In this document: positions 9,099-19,000 of the stretch, in pieces
Layout of the letters: every line of letters begins with the position of its first letter
How positions within the stretch are numbered: the first letter of the stretch is position 1
DNA from: an uncultured Blastocatellia bacterium
Lineage (GTDB): Bacteria > Acidobacteriota > Blastocatellia > Pyrinomonadales > Pyrinomonadaceae
Length of the DNA: 64,000 nt
Assembly (NCBI GenBank): GCA_946480785.1
Contig: CAMLLD010000004.1
Coordinates: 72,867-136,866, forward strand
Direction: 5' to 3'
Position numbers and translations under genes: made by a program
The notes under the pieces: generated by a model
What the model was told of the DNA's origin: nothing
The model's input: the letters and a program-made list of their open reading frames with translations, nothing else
Database searches by the model: none

Positions 9099-10226
9099 TT
9101 ATCGCACTGCCGCTTCGAGTTGCGACTCGAACGCGTGCATTAACTGGCGCACGTCAAACTGATCTTCCTTAGGCAACAACGACAGCCGGTGCAGCTCTTC
9201 CCAGTCTTCCTTCGGCACGCGGTGAAACGCTTCCACAACCTTCGGATCGAACTGTCTTCCGGCCCAATCGTCCAGCTCCTGCGCCGCTGCTTCGTACGGC
9301 TTGCCGCGCCGATACACACGATCGCTCGTGATCGCGTCGAACGCATCCGCCACCGCGAAGATGCGCGCGTTGATGTCGATCTCCACGCCGCGCAGTCCGA
9401 GCGGATAACCCGTGCCGTCCCACTTCTCGTGATGTTGGGCCACCACGCGCGCCGCGCCCTGCAGAAACTCAATCCCGCGCAGGATCTGCTGCCCGTGTAA
9501 CGGATGCTCGCGCATGCGCACCCACTCTTCTTCCGTCAGCTTCGCGGGCTTGCGTAGTATCGAATCGGGCACGCCGATCTTGCCGATGTCGTGCAGCAGC
9601 GATCCGAACTCCAGCGACTTCATCTCTTCGCTATTCAAGCCATACTCGCGGCCGAGACGCAGACTGTAACTGACGACGCGTTCCGAGTGACCGTGTGTTT
9701 CCGAATCGCGCGTTTCGAGTGCGGCGGTGAGAGCTTTCAGGGTTGAACGATAAGCCCCTTCGAGTGAGTTGAGCGCGCGGTCCAATTCGGCGGTGCGTTG
9801 TTCGACCAGTTCTTCGAGATGGTTTTCGTAACGTTGTTTGGCGACGACGAGCTCGTAGTGCTCGAGCGCTCGTTTGACGACGGCTTCGACCTGCCGCAGG
9901 TCGAAGGGTTTCATCAGGTAGTCGAACGCGCCGAGACGCAGCGCGCCGATCGCGCTTTCGACCGTCTGCATGCCGCTGATCATGACGACGACCGTGTCGG
10001 GCGAGATGGCCTTCACGTGCGGGATCATTTCGAGACCACTCATGCCGGGCATGGTGATGTCGCTGATGACGAGATGAAACTGACCGTCGCGCAGCTCGGC
10101 GAGCGCCTGTTCGGCTGAGCCGGCGCGGAGGCATTCGTAGTCTTCGCTCAGCAGGTCGGCGAGAATCTCGGTAATCTCGGCTTCGTCATCAACAATGAGA
10201 ATGCGGGGCGACGCAGTTGTCGGCAT
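9099..10226 (-). CDS. Response regulator with HD-GYP domain (cyclic-di-GMP phosphodiesterase)
   Basis: This 375-residue two-domain response regulator starts with a receiver domain (ILIVDDEAE; phospho-acceptor Asp near 58 in LVISDITMPG), continues through a coiled linker (about 125-160) and ends in an HD-GYP domain. The catalytic motifs are intact: HD in LLHDIGKIG near 211 and HHEKWDGTGYP near 265-275. HD-GYP proteins hydrolyse cyclic-di-GMP to GMP. ATG 10226 was chosen because AGGAG lies just upstream; an extra upstream ATG at 10250 is in frame. It is convergent with the VWA gene, 3 bp apart. No cognate histidine kinase is adjacent. Confidence 0.92.
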   Translation of the reverse strand: MPTTASPRILIVDDEAEITEILADLLSEDYECLRAGSAEQALAELRDGQFHLVISDITMPGMSGLEMIPHVKAISPDTVVVMISGMQTVESAIGALRLGAFDYLMKPFDLRQVEAVVKRALEHYELVVAKQRYENHLEELVEQRTAELDRALNSLEGAYRSTLKALTAALETRDSETHGHSERVVSYSLRLGREYGLNSEEMKSLEFGSLLHDIGKIGVPDSILRKPAKLTEEEWVRMREHPLHGQQILRGIEFLQGAARVVAQHHEKWDGTGYPLGLRGVEIDINARIFAVADAFDAITSDRVYRRGKPYEAAAQELDDWAGRQFDPKVVEAFHRVPKEDWEELHRLSLLPKEDQFDVRQLMHAFESQLEAAVR

Positions 10227-10494
10227 TTGGTTCTCCTGAACGCAGGGCATTGTCGCAAGGGGTTCGGCCGCTAAAGCTACAACGCTTTGTAAGGGTAGGT
10301 ATCGGGGCGCTGGAGTGCCCTGCCAGCAAGTGGCTAAAGCATTCTAGCGTTTTATTCCGGCCGTGGCAAACAAGTTTTTACGGTCTAATAATCGACTTGG
10401 AATCCCCTTTTCTGGGCCCTGGCAAAGAAGGATCCGCGATTTCCTGAGCGAGTTGCGCTCCCGGAGAAACGGCCTTATGATGTCAGCCCTTCGC
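10227..10494. other. Intergenic region upstream of HD-GYP gene and tRNA
   Basis: No gene is seen in these 268 bases. Two loosely related segments containing GGCTAAAGC/GCTAAAGC are present near 10266 and 10333; the first can form a small AAAGC/GCTTT hairpin. They may be remnants of a degenerate repeat. Promoters for the tRNA and the HD-GYP gene must lie here, but I see no convincing -35/-10 pair. Confidence 0.4.
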
Positions 10495-10583
10495 GCCGGA
10501 GTGGCGAAATTGGTATACGCACCAGACTCAAAATCTGGCGAACTTCACTGTTCATGTCGGTTCGAGTCCGACCTCCGGCACCA
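10495..10583 (+). tRNA. tRNA-Leu (anticodon CAA)
   Basis: A full tRNA can be folded by eye. The acceptor arms GCCGGAG and CTCCGGC pair, and the anticodon stem CCAGA/TCTGG encloses the loop CTCAAAA, giving anticodon CAA. A long variable arm is present, as expected for leucine tRNAs. The T arm contains GGTTCGAGTCC, and a 3' CCA is genomically encoded after discriminator A at 10580. It reads UUG codons. Confidence 0.95.
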
Positions 10584-10590
10584 TCTGAAA

Positions 10591-10995
10591 TCACGCCATT
10601 CTAGAACGAGTGTAATCACCGCTGGGCACGAGTTTGGCCGCACCGGGCCGTCGATTGTAGACGTAAATCCAGCCTTCTCGGCTGCTCCCGTTAGCCATCC
10701 GAACCTTTGCTTTCTTACGCACAAAAAGACTTCTCTTAGTGTCGAGCGGATCGAATTCTTCGTATCGATCAAGCGCTTCCAGTATCGTCACATCAGAAGG
10801 TAAGGCAACCAATTCGCCCTGGATCATATTGCGCGTTGAGGAATCGAGTACTGCCCCCGGAAACTCGCCAAAGTCATAAAGTTTCCCACGAACCTGGGCA
10901 GGACCAAGTCGCCGAAAACGCTTAACGATGGAAACGATTTCTTTTGGAGCTTGAGCTGGGAGCAAAGTCCCGTACAAAAATAAATAGTCGTTCAT
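10591..10995 (-). CDS. Gamma-glutamylcyclotransferase-like (AIG2/GGCT fold) protein
   Basis: The 134-residue protein begins YLFLYGTLL, the YGTL-type loop of the GGCT fold (residues 8-11), followed by VRGKLYDFGEFPG and EALDRYEEFD; the latter carries a plausible catalytic Glu. Family members cyclise gamma-glutamyl groups or act on related substrates; the true substrate here is unknown. Its ATG overlaps the stop of the membrane-protein gene by 4 bp, so the two form a small operon directly behind the tRNA on the opposite strand. Confidence 0.82.
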   Translation of the reverse strand: MNDYLFLYGTLLPAQAPKEIVSIVKRFRRLGPAQVRGKLYDFGEFPGAVLDSSTRNMIQGELVALPSDVTILEALDRYEEFDPLDTKRSLFVRKKAKVRMANGSSREGWIYVYNRRPGAAKLVPSGDYTRSRMA

Positions 10996-11438
10996 ATCCT
11001 CGACGTAATCAGGTTTCTCAACCCCTCATATCCATTCTCAGCGTTCACTATGTACTGCTTCACCCGATCGTGTCTGCTCAAACAATCAAGATAATAACCG
11101 AAGAGCGCCTCTATCTCTGAATCTTCGAGCTGTTTTGACGTCTTCAGAAACGCGATGAACTCAAAGAAATTCAGGTAGTCAGTAAAAGCCGGCTCTTCTC
11201 TGATCACAATCTCGTTAACCAGGTCTGAGTCGTTTAAGCAATCAAGTCGGTCCCTCATCTGCTTGAGAGCTGGCGCCTCGAAAAATTTCTCGTAAAGATT
11301 CGAGGCCCACTTGGCCCGTTCAAGCGCGGAGTTGCGCCGGTAGAAAAATGCAGCAAATCCAGCGGCAACCGTAGTGCCAACTGCCGAGATGGTGGCGGCG
11401 ATGAGGTACACGACTTCCACACGGTCCTTCCAGTTCAT
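10992..11438 (-). CDS. Small membrane-anchored protein of unknown function
   Basis: I do not recognise a named family. The 148-residue product has one N-terminal transmembrane segment (about residues 8-31, VVYLIAATISAVGTTVAAGF) followed by a cytosolic, charged, helical domain of about 115 residues. ATG 11438 has AGGAGA just upstream and is preferred to an in-frame start at 11480. The architecture (one helix plus soluble helical domain) resembles DUF4760-type proteins, but I would not assign it. It is co-translated with the GGCT-like protein. Confidence 0.65.
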   Translation of the reverse strand: MNWKDRVEVVYLIAATISAVGTTVAAGFAAFFYRRNSALERAKWASNLYEKFFEAPALKQMRDRLDCLNDSDLVNEIVIREEPAFTDYLNFFEFIAFLKTSKQLEDSEIEALFGYYLDCLSRHDRVKQYIVNAENGYEGLRNLITSRI

Positions 11439-11552
11439 ATTTCTCCTGCAACTGTTTTTAGGGTTATGAGGCACCAGCAATTCTGTAGCAAAGAAGTAAA
11501 TGAAGCAACCGATGAAGTGAGTGACCCGTGCCGCTTGGGGATTTTTGTCCTA

Positions 11553-11582
11553 TTGACAGTTTCCCCGAATAACTCCTAAATG
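11553..11582 (+). promoter_or_regulatory. Possible sigma-70 promoter for the lipoprotein gene
   Basis: TTGACA at 11553-11558 is a perfect -35 box. About 17 bases later a weak A/T-rich stretch (CTAAAT region, 11576-11582) could be a -10. The predicted leader to ATG 11682 would be about 100 nt. The -10 match is poor, so this is tentative. Confidence 0.25.
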
Positions 11583-11681
11583 CTCGCGTTAGTTGGTCCC
11601 TCAGCCACTGACAAACCTCAGGCCCAAAGCTCCCGTCGCCCACGCACTTAACCGCAAGACCTGACTGAGACGAGGACACCT

Positions 11682-12524
11682 ATGCTCAACCGATGGTATC
11701 TATGTACCGCGATCGCTGCCTTGCTTTGCCTGCTGACGTTGTCATGCGTGAGCTCAACGGACCAGGCGACGAATAGTTCGAAGCCGCAGGCGACAAACTC
11801 CGCGACGCCTCAGGCGACAGTTAGCCCGGCCGCCACGCCCGCGACTTCGCCTAAAACAAACGTCGACTTCGGGCGCTACGCCACCACCAGTTCTTTCAAA
11901 CTAAACACACTGCCGACCACGCCGTATGGTCCACCGTGGGCCGACATAAGCCTCGAGAAGTCGAACTTCCTCGACTGCGAAGGCGCGTCAATCGCCCTCT
12001 GCTACTACTCCGGTCCCGGACCAACTACGCCCTGCAATGTGGAATCAGGCGGCGACCTCGCCAACTGCACCTGCTACGCGATTCCCAAAGGGCAAAAATA
12101 CAAGGTCCTCATCAACGCGATCCTGAATCTCGATGTGTATCTGAAAACAGTGGAAACGTGCGGGAAAGACGGCAGCAAGTGCCAGCCGACCGGATCCATC
12201 GAAGCGCCGGTGTGTCAGGCAATCAACAACGGCACGTACATGCCGGGCGCGGACCTGATCTCGACCTTCAGTCTCTATCTCGAAAAGCAGATGCCCATCC
12301 ACCCGACGACGTGCTCGACACCCGCAGCTTACGCCGGCTGCATGACAGCGCCGTGCAAGCAGACGGGCAAAACAGATCCGAACACCGGTTTGCCGTTGGT
12401 CCAATGTGGCTGTCCGACTTACACCGGGCCTTATCAGGTTGGAACACAGATCTCGCAGGATCAGTGCGTGCTTGGCGGAACGTCGATCTGGTCCGCGGCG
12501 TACCAGCCGCCGAAACAGCAGTAG
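11682..12524 (+). CDS. Cys-rich secreted lipoprotein of unknown function
   Basis: The 280-residue product has a typical export signal with a plausible lipobox ending at Cys22 (LTLSC). A low-complexity linker follows, rich in Ala, Thr, Ser, Gln and Pro and with the imperfect repeat QATNS at about 28-46. The remaining roughly 215 residues contain many cysteines (for example ALCYYSG, CTCYAIP, CGCP), suggesting disulphide-stabilised folding outside the cytoplasm. No family is recognised. It is a single gene, convergent with ribA, from which it is separated by a terminator hairpin. Confidence 0.75.
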   Translation: MLNRWYLCTAIAALLCLLTLSCVSSTDQATNSSKPQATNSATPQATVSPAATPATSPKTNVDFGRYATTSSFKLNTLPTTPYGPPWADISLEKSNFLDCEGASIALCYYSGPGPTTPCNVESGGDLANCTCYAIPKGQKYKVLINAILNLDVYLKTVETCGKDGSKCQPTGSIEAPVCQAINNGTYMPGADLISTFSLYLEKQMPIHPTTCSTPAAYAGCMTAPCKQTGKTDPNTGLPLVQCGCPTYTGPYQVGTQISQDQCVLGGTSIWSAAYQPPKQQ

Positions 12525-12525
12525 C

Positions 12526-12580
12526 AAAAAAAATCCCTTCCTAACTGTGTCCCGCCAGCGTAACTCAGAAAGGAAGGGAT
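12526..12580 (-). terminator. Rho-independent terminator of ribA
   Basis: ATCCCTTCCT (12533-12542) pairs with AGGAAGGGAT (12571-12580) around a 28-nt loop. Eight A residues at 12526-12533 become a U tract when read on the minus strand, so it terminates the ribA transcript. On the plus strand no T tract follows. Confidence 0.8.
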
Positions 12581-12607
12581 AAAGGGATTGGCCCAACAAG
12601 GACGAGG

Positions 12608-13255
12608 CTAAGCCACGTTCACGAGGTGGCCCATCTTCTCCTGCTTCGTTTTGAGATAACCGGCGAAGAGCGCGTGCGGCTCGACTTCCAGCCGCACGCG
12701 TTCCACCACCTTGAGACCAGCCTGCCGCAGCGCGCGAAGCTTCGCCGGATTGTCCGACATCACGCGCACCGCGCGCAGGCCGAGGTCGAGCAGGATCTCG
12801 GCGCACTGATCGTAGCGCCGCATGTCCGCCTCGAAGCCCAGCCGCTCGTTGGCTTCGATCGTGTCGGCGCCTTCGTCCTGCAAGGCGTAAGCGCGGATCT
12901 TGTTGATGATGCCGATACCGCGCCCTTCCTGCTGCTGATAGACGATCGCACCGTGACCTTCCTGCTCGATCAGTTTCATCGCCGCGTTGAGTTGCCGGCC
13001 GCAGTCGCACTTGAGCGAACCAAACACGTCGCCGGTCATGCATTGCGAGTGAACACGCACGAGACTCGCGCGGTCCGCACTCAGCTCGCCTTTGACGAGC
13101 ACGACAAACTCTTCCGTCGAGATGAGCGAGCGAAACCCGATGATGCGAAACTCGCCCGTCTCAGTCGGCAGCCGCGCCTCCGCTACACGCTCCACTGTCT
13201 TCATCGCGGCGCGCGTGACGGCCGGCTTCGCGGTTTGAACTAACTTCAACGACAT
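12608..13255 (-). CDS. ribA: GTP cyclohydrolase II
   Basis: RibA converts GTP to 2,5-diamino-6-ribosylamino-4(3H)-pyrimidinone 5'-phosphate, the first step of riboflavin synthesis. Three zinc-binding cysteines occur with the E. coli spacing (C-x10-C-x-C; C72, C83, C85) in the block [18 protein letters not shown]-binding segments [10 protein letters not shown] and [11 protein letters not shown] are also present. The protein is the stand-alone 215-residue form with no RibB domain. ATG 13255 is preferred over GTG 13261 because GAGGAG then sits 9 nt upstream. It is last in an operon with a di-haem cytochrome and a DoxX protein and is followed by a terminator. Confidence 0.95.
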   Translation of the reverse strand: MSLKLVQTAKPAVTRAAMKTVERVAEARLPTETGEFRIIGFRSLISTEEFVVLVKGELSADRASLVRVHSQCMTGDVFGSLKCDCGRQLNAAMKLIEQEGHGAIVYQQQEGRGIGIINKIRAYALQDEGADTIEANERLGFEADMRRYDQCAEILLDLGLRAVRVMSDNPAKLRALRQAGLKVVERVRLEVEPHALFAGYLKTKQEKMGHLVNVA

Positions 13256-13268
13256 CTCCACAGTCTCC

Positions 13269-14654
13269 TCAGAGTGATTTCAGATATTCGACCAGATCCG
13301 CCTTCTGCTGCGGCGTCAGGTTCGTGCCGAGGAAGGTGTTGTAGTGGTCCACCACTTCCGGCAACGTTGCGAAACGTCCGTCGTGATAGAACCCGCCTTT
13401 CTCATGCGTCCAGAGTCCTTTGAGCGGCGACGTGCGATAACGTTCGTCGGGCGAGCGCTTGGCTTGAAAGTCGTCGATGCCGATCTCCTGCGCCGTGTGC
13501 ATGTTCCAACCCGGTTCTGAAAAGATCGGCGGCACGTGACACGTCGAACACTTAGCCTGATTGTTGAAGATCGCTTCACCGCGTGCAGCCGCAGCTGCGT
13601 CGAAACTGCCGACCGGTGCACCCGGCGCGGGAATCGCGAGTTGATAGAAATGAAGCGCCGGTAACTTCGCGGTGATCAGATCGGGATTGCTGCGCACGTT
13701 GCCGAAGCCGGCGCGCGCCGCGATCGGAAACTTCACCGGATCGTTCAGACGCGGATCGTAGAACGTTCCCTGTCCGTGCATCTCGAGATTCGCAACGAAC
13801 GCGTTCCAATGCGTGACTGAACCCCAGCCGGTCCACGTGTGCAGATTCACGCCCGCCAACCCAAACGCGGGCGGAATGAGCGTCGCGGCTGATTTGCCGT
13901 CGGGACGAAAAGCCTTGCCGTCGAGAAACAACTCCGCGTCAAACTTTCCCGGCCCCCAACTCTGCAACACGGTGCGCACGGTCGCTTCATCAACCTGCAG
14001 CAGATCCGCAACCGGTTTGAGATTCGGACTCAACGCCGCAATCACACCGACGTTCAGATCGCGATTGGCCCAACCGTCGAGCCGGCGGCCGATGCCCGGC
14101 GCGAACGAGTTGTCGACAGTTGAATGACAAAGCGCACAAGTGATGCCAACCGACTGCAAACCGCCGTCGTCGCGGAACGTGCCTTTCACACCGACAACGG
14201 CATTAAGTTTCAACAACGCGAGCGTCGTCGCCGGATCGTCGAGGTCCACGCGGCCGTGCCGCAACTGCTGCACGAGGGATTCCGGCAACGCATCGGCGTC
14301 GACTTTCAAACCGACTGCCAGCGCTGTCTTCGGACTCACGCCTGGTCCAACGCCACCAAACTTCTCGCCCTCGATTGCGCGTTGCAGTTGTAACGCGTCC
14401 GACCAAAACGCTTCGTCGCCAAACGTGTCGAAGCGGAAAGTTTGTTTGCCTTCATCGAGCATGCGCTGCGCGTTTGCATCGGTCTGCCGCTCGGCTTCGG
14501 TCGTCTTGCCGCGTCCGCGATTCTGTTCGTCGAACCAGCTCGCATAGCTGAGTCGATCGACACAAACCATGACAATCGCTGCGCTCAAAAGCACGAGCGC
14601 AAGCTTCACCAATCTGCTCTCTTTCGCACTGCGTCTCGTTTCACTTGCGTTCAT
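13269..14654 (-). CDS. Di-haem c-type cytochrome, cytochrome c peroxidase/MauG-like
   Basis: The 461-residue protein has an N-terminal signal or anchor (about residues 17-34) and two haem c sites, CALCH near residue 172 and CSTCH near 368. The C-terminal block [23 protein letters not shown] resembles that of di-haem cytochrome c peroxidases and MauG-like proteins, which act outside the cytoplasm. An insert before the second haem is longer than in classical peroxidases, so peroxidase activity is not certain. GGAG precedes ATG 14654. It sits 16 bp after the DoxX gene and its stop is at the ribA ribosome binding site, implying one transcript. Confidence 0.78.
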   Translation of the reverse strand: MNASETRRSAKESRLVKLALVLLSAAIVMVCVDRLSYASWFDEQNRGRGKTTEAERQTDANAQRMLDEGKQTFRFDTFGDEAFWSDALQLQRAIEGEKFGGVGPGVSPKTALAVGLKVDADALPESLVQQLRHGRVDLDDPATTLALLKLNAVVGVKGTFRDDGGLQSVGITCALCHSTVDNSFAPGIGRRLDGWANRDLNVGVIAALSPNLKPVADLLQVDEATVRTVLQSWGPGKFDAELFLDGKAFRPDGKSAATLIPPAFGLAGVNLHTWTGWGSVTHWNAFVANLEMHGQGTFYDPRLNDPVKFPIAARAGFGNVRSNPDLITAKLPALHFYQLAIPAPGAPVGSFDAAAAARGEAIFNNQAKCSTCHVPPIFSEPGWNMHTAQEIGIDDFQAKRSPDERYRTSPLKGLWTHEKGGFYHDGRFATLPEVVDHYNTFLGTNLTPQQKADLVEYLKSL

Positions 14655-14670
14655 GATCGTCTCCTTCGTG

Positions 14671-15102
14671 TTAACGGTCGTATTCCTGACTGAGGCGGGC
14701 GAGCGCGAGCGCGCCGAGCGCGAGACCGAGGTCTCGTAAGGCCACGTCGAAATAGCCGGGAATCATCAGCAGGTTGACGATGATGAGCAGCAGCCACGCG
14801 GTCACGACGTACGCGAAGATGCGCGGCTTGATTGCGACGCCGATGCCGGCGACGATCTCGATCACGCCGACGACGAGCATCAACTGATGACCGCGACCGC
14901 CGGTCAGGTTGTTGACCACTGGCGGTAGGTACTGATCCCAGTTAACGAGCAGATGAAGAAATTTATCGAGTCCGGCGACAATCGGCGCAACGGTAAAGGC
15001 AAAACGAAGAATCTGGTAAGCCTGGCGGCTCGGACTCGCGGCCGCCGCGCGCTCGCTGTTGACGGAGGTTAATGCGGGTGAACTACTAATTGCGTGTGCC
15101 AT
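14671..15102 (-). CDS. DoxX family membrane protein
   Basis: This 143-residue protein has about four hydrophobic helices (FAFTVAPIVAGLDKF, LMLVVGVIEIVAGIGVAI, YVVTAWLLLIIVNLLMI, LGLALGALALARL) arranged as in DoxX/DoxD-like quinone-linked membrane proteins. ATG 15102 has CAGGAG upstream and replaces a longer in-frame start at 15162 that would run into the opposite promoter. It is first in the operon with the di-haem cytochrome and ribA, which suggests a small periplasmic redox unit. It diverges from a putative Fe-S regulator. Confidence 0.78.
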   Translation of the reverse strand: MAHAISSSPALTSVNSERAAAASPSRQAYQILRFAFTVAPIVAGLDKFLHLLVNWDQYLPPVVNNLTGGRGHQLMLVVGVIEIVAGIGVAIKPRIFAYVVTAWLLLIIVNLLMIPGYFDVALRDLGLALGALALARLSQEYDR

Positions 15103-15241
15103 CTTAGTGCTCCTGAGTTTTGGAATTGCTGGGGACGCTCCCAAAATACTACTCTTCCACAATAAGTCAAGAAGTTATTTCGCTTTTTGTGTTTTCTCGC
15201 GGAAGAGCGTAGAATTCAGGGCGTCGGACGGAGGTTGGCGA

Positions 15242-15889
15242 ATGGAAGGGATGAAACTCGACCGGCGGTTTTTCGAGAGCACGCGCGGGCAAATCGTGAC
15301 GATCCTGCGCGGCGCGCCCGCCACTGTCGAAGAGCTTGCGAGCCAACTCGAACTCACCGACAACGCCGTGCGCGCGCACCTCGCCACGCTCGAACGCGAC
15401 GGCCTCGTCCGCCAGAGCGGGCTGCGCCGCGGTCCACGCAAACCCCATTTCACTTACACGTTGACGCCGGAAGCGGACGCGCTTTTCCCCAAAGCCTACG
15501 ACGAGCTGCTCAACCAATTGATCGGCGTCTTGAAGAATCGTTTGCAGCCGACGGAGATCGAAGCTGTGCTGCGCGAAGTCGGGCGCGCGATCGCGGCCGA
15601 CGCCCCAGCAAAGGCTGACGCAAGTCTCGAGAGCCGCGTGCAAACGGCGCTGAAAGTCTTAGCGGCGATCGGCGGCGCGGCGAACGTCGAGCGTGAAGAG
15701 AACAAGCTCGTGATCTGTAGCACCGGCTGCCCGCTCGCGGCCGCAGTTGTCGTTCATCCGGAAGTCTGTCGCCTCGCCGAGACCCTCATTGCCGAGATCG
15801 TCAAAGCCCCCGTCACCGAACACTGCAACCGCGACGGCCGCCCGCAATGTCGATTTGAAATCGAGGCCCCCACGAATCGGTCAGTGTGA
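15242..15889 (+). CDS. Winged-helix regulator with a C-terminal cysteine cluster (SufR-like)
   Basis: This 215-residue protein starts with an ArsR/DeoR-like winged helix (TILRGAPATVEELASQLELT and NAVRAHLATLERDGLVRQ), followed by a dimerisation region. The C-terminus has Cys at 159, 163, 176, 195 and 203; from C163 the spacing is C-x12-C-x18-C-x7-C. That resembles the Fe-S binding motif of SufR-type repressors, though the later spacings differ. ATG 15242 has GGAGG 7 nt upstream. It is divergent from doxX and probably controls that operon in response to oxygen or redox state; this is inferred from position. Confidence 0.75.
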   Translation: MEGMKLDRRFFESTRGQIVTILRGAPATVEELASQLELTDNAVRAHLATLERDGLVRQSGLRRGPRKPHFTYTLTPEADALFPKAYDELLNQLIGVLKNRLQPTEIEAVLREVGRAIAADAPAKADASLESRVQTALKVLAAIGGAANVEREENKLVICSTGCPLAAAVVVHPEVCRLAETLIAEIVKAPVTEHCNRDGRPQCRFEIEAPTNRSV

Positions 15890-16004
15890 CCGCCGCGTCA
15901 CGCTTCCCCCACTATTTTTCCCCACAATTCACGCTGGCACACGAGTGGCTAATACCGCGGCGAGGCTCCCCGAGTCCTTGAAAATTCGAACAAGGTTCCC
16001 CCGA

Positions 16005-19000
16005 ATGCTTCCGACAAGCACCTATTCAATCTCCCGCACCAGCCGCAAGTTGTGGCCCCTGCCGATTCTCGTGATTCCCGCTCTCCTGGGAATCTGTGTT
16101 TTTGGTTCCGCTCACTTCGGTGCTTTCACGATTGCGCTGCTTATAGTTCTGTTTGTGGTCCAGGTCGTCGCCAGCGCGATCGTGTGGACCGGTTGGCGCG
16201 GCACTGACGAACAGCTAACCGGAGTCAAACTCGAACTCTCGACGCTGCAAAGCATCGTCGACGTTTCGCGCGACGCCATCATCGGCGTGACGCCCGACGG
16301 CGTGATCATGAGTTGGAACCGCGGCGCGCGCGTCATCTACGGCTACACCGCGAAGGAAGCGCTCGGCTCGCCGATCTCGATGTTGTTCGACGATCGCCGC
16401 GGCCAGGAAGCCTCGCTGCTGTTTGAAAAAGTCGCGCGCGGCGAAAACGTTAACCAGCATGAGTTGGTCCACCTGAAAAAAGGCCGTACGCCAATCGACG
16501 TCTCTCTCACCATCTGCCCCATTCTCGACAACAAAACGATCACGGGCGCGTCTGTCGTCGCTCGCGACATCACCGAGCGCAAACGCGCCGCCGGTTCGCT
16601 GGCCCAACAAGCCGCCGCGATGAAAGCGTCGATGGATGGCATGGCCATCATCGATCACTCCGGCCTCTGCACTTACATCAACGACGCTTACGCGAAGATC
16701 TTCGGTTACGCCGATCCGGAACGACTCATCGGCGCGAGTTGGGAGACGTTTTTCTTCAGCGACGAATTGAACCGTTTCAAAGAAGAGATCATGCCGGCTG
16801 TGTGGCGCGAGGGATCGTGGCGCGGTGAAGCGCTCGGCCTGCGCGTTAACAACAGCACGCTGCCGCTCGAGATCTCGCTGTCGAGCGTTGTCGGCGGCGG
16901 TATGGTCCAGGTCGTGCGCGACATCACCGAACGTAAGAAACTCGAAGAAACGTTGCGTAACAGTTCGCTCAAAGACGAACTGACCGGACTCTTCAATCGT
17001 CGCGGCCTGCTCAAACAAGCCGCGCCATATTTCGACTTCGCGCGCCGCCAGAAGGAAAAGCTGTTGCTGCTCTTCATCGACCTCGACGGCATGAAGAAGA
17101 TCAACGACGACTTTGGCCACAACGAAGGCGACAATGCGCTGATTCAAACCGCACAGATTCTCAATCGCAGTTTTCGCAGCTCCGACATCATCGCGCGTCT
17201 CGGCGGCGACGAGTTCATCGTGCTCGTCACCGATCTCAACGCCAACAAAGAAGAAGCCATCACGCGCCTGAACGATAATCTGAAGGCTTTCAACAACAGC
17301 GGGACGCGCGCGCACAAGCTCGCTTTCAGTATCGGCGTCGCCACGCTCGAGCCCGAACGCATGACTTGCTTCGAAGAGCTGCTCGAACAAGCCGACCAGG
17401 CGATGTACGAACAGAAACGCATGAAGCGGCGACGCGCCACCGAGCGCATTCAAAACAAGCAACACGGCGCGACCGTCGAATCGCAATCGCCCTTCGCCGC
17501 GAATTCGATTCCCTTTGCGATTTCGAGTGCATCTGCTCATGGACCAAGCCAGGGTACGTTCGACAACGCCGCGATCGGCATGGCGGTCGTTTCCGTCGAC
17601 GGCAGTTGGCTCCAGGTCAACGAAGCGCTTTGCAAACTGCTCGGTTACTCCGAACAGGAATTGCGCGCCACCAGTTTTCAGCGCCTGACACATCCCGACG
17701 ATCTGCGCCAGGTAATGTCGCAGATCCAGCGCGTGCTCGAAGGCTACATTCAGAGTCACGAACAGGAGAAGCGTTACGTTCACGAGCAGGGTCACAACGT
17801 TTGGGTGCAGTGGCACGTGTCGCTGTTGAAGGAGTCGGAGAGCGGAACGAAGCGTCTGTTCTTCCAGGTGCAGGACATCACCGACCGCAAACTCGCGGAA
17901 GAAAAACTCACGCAGGACACGCTTACGGGACTGCCGAATCGCGCTCGCTTCTACGATCTCCTGAAGCTGCGCGTCGCGCGCAAACCGGCGCACAAAGAAG
18001 CGCAGTGCGCCGTGTTGATGCTCGACGTGGATCGCTTCAAACTCGTCAACGATAGTCTCGGCAGTGCGAGCGCCGATCAGTTGTTGATTCAGATCGCGCA
18101 TCGCGTGAAGACGTGCATGCGCCAGAACGACGTGCTTGCGCGCGTCGGTGGCGATGAGTTCGCCGTGCTGCTCGACGACGTGTCGGGTGAAGACGAAGCT
18201 TCGTCAGTGGCCACGCGCATTCAGCAGGCGCTCTCGATTTCGTTCAACTTGTTGGGCCAGGAAGTCTACACGACGTTGAGCATCGGCATCGCGCTCGGCT
18301 CGCATTATGCCGACGACGTTTCCGACATGCTGCGTGATGCGGAGACTGCGATGCATCGCGCGAAGGCGCGCGGCAAAGCGCGTTATGAAGTGTTTGGCCA
18401 CGACATGCACGGCGAATTGATGAGCCGTTTGAAAATGGAAACGGATCTGCGACGCGCGTGCGAGCGTGATGAGCTCTTCGTCGACTATCAACCGATCGTG
18501 TCGCTCCAGAATCGCACGTTGATCGGCTTCGAAGCGCTCGTGCGCTGGCGTCATCAGGAGTGTGGGCTCGTGCCGCCGAAGGAGTTCATTCCGGTGGCGG
18601 AAGAGACGGGATTGATTCTGCCGATCGGGCAGACGGTGCTGCGTTCCGCCTGTCGTCAGGCGCGCGAGTGGCAGAAAACGTATCCGTCGCAACCGCCGTT
18701 GTTCGTAAGCGTCAACTTGTCCGTCAAGCAGTTCAACGAACCGGGTCTGGTGGAGAACATCGCGCAGTTGCTGGAGGAGTCGCAGTTGCCGCCGCGTTGT
18801 TTGAAACTCGAGATCACGGAGTCAGTGTTCAGCGACAACATCGAAGCGGCGGTGAAGCTGTTGACGCAGTTGCGCGAGCTGGGTGTGCAGTTGAGCATCG
18901 ACGACTTCGGTACGGGCTATTCGAGTTTGAGTTATTTGCAGCGGTTTCCGATCGACACGTTGAAGATCGATCGTTCGTTTGTGACGCAGATGATGGAGAA

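Noticed and set aside
10266..10360. Possible repeat pair around GCTAAAGC upstream of the tRNA
   Set aside because: The two copies are too diverged to be sure; they are mentioned only under the intergenic region.
16215..18101. 628-codon open frame on the minus strand opposite the GGDEF/EAL gene
   Set aside because: It is an antisense shadow of a strongly conserved gene; its sequence is rich in Arg, Ala and His with no domain, and there is no ribosome binding site.
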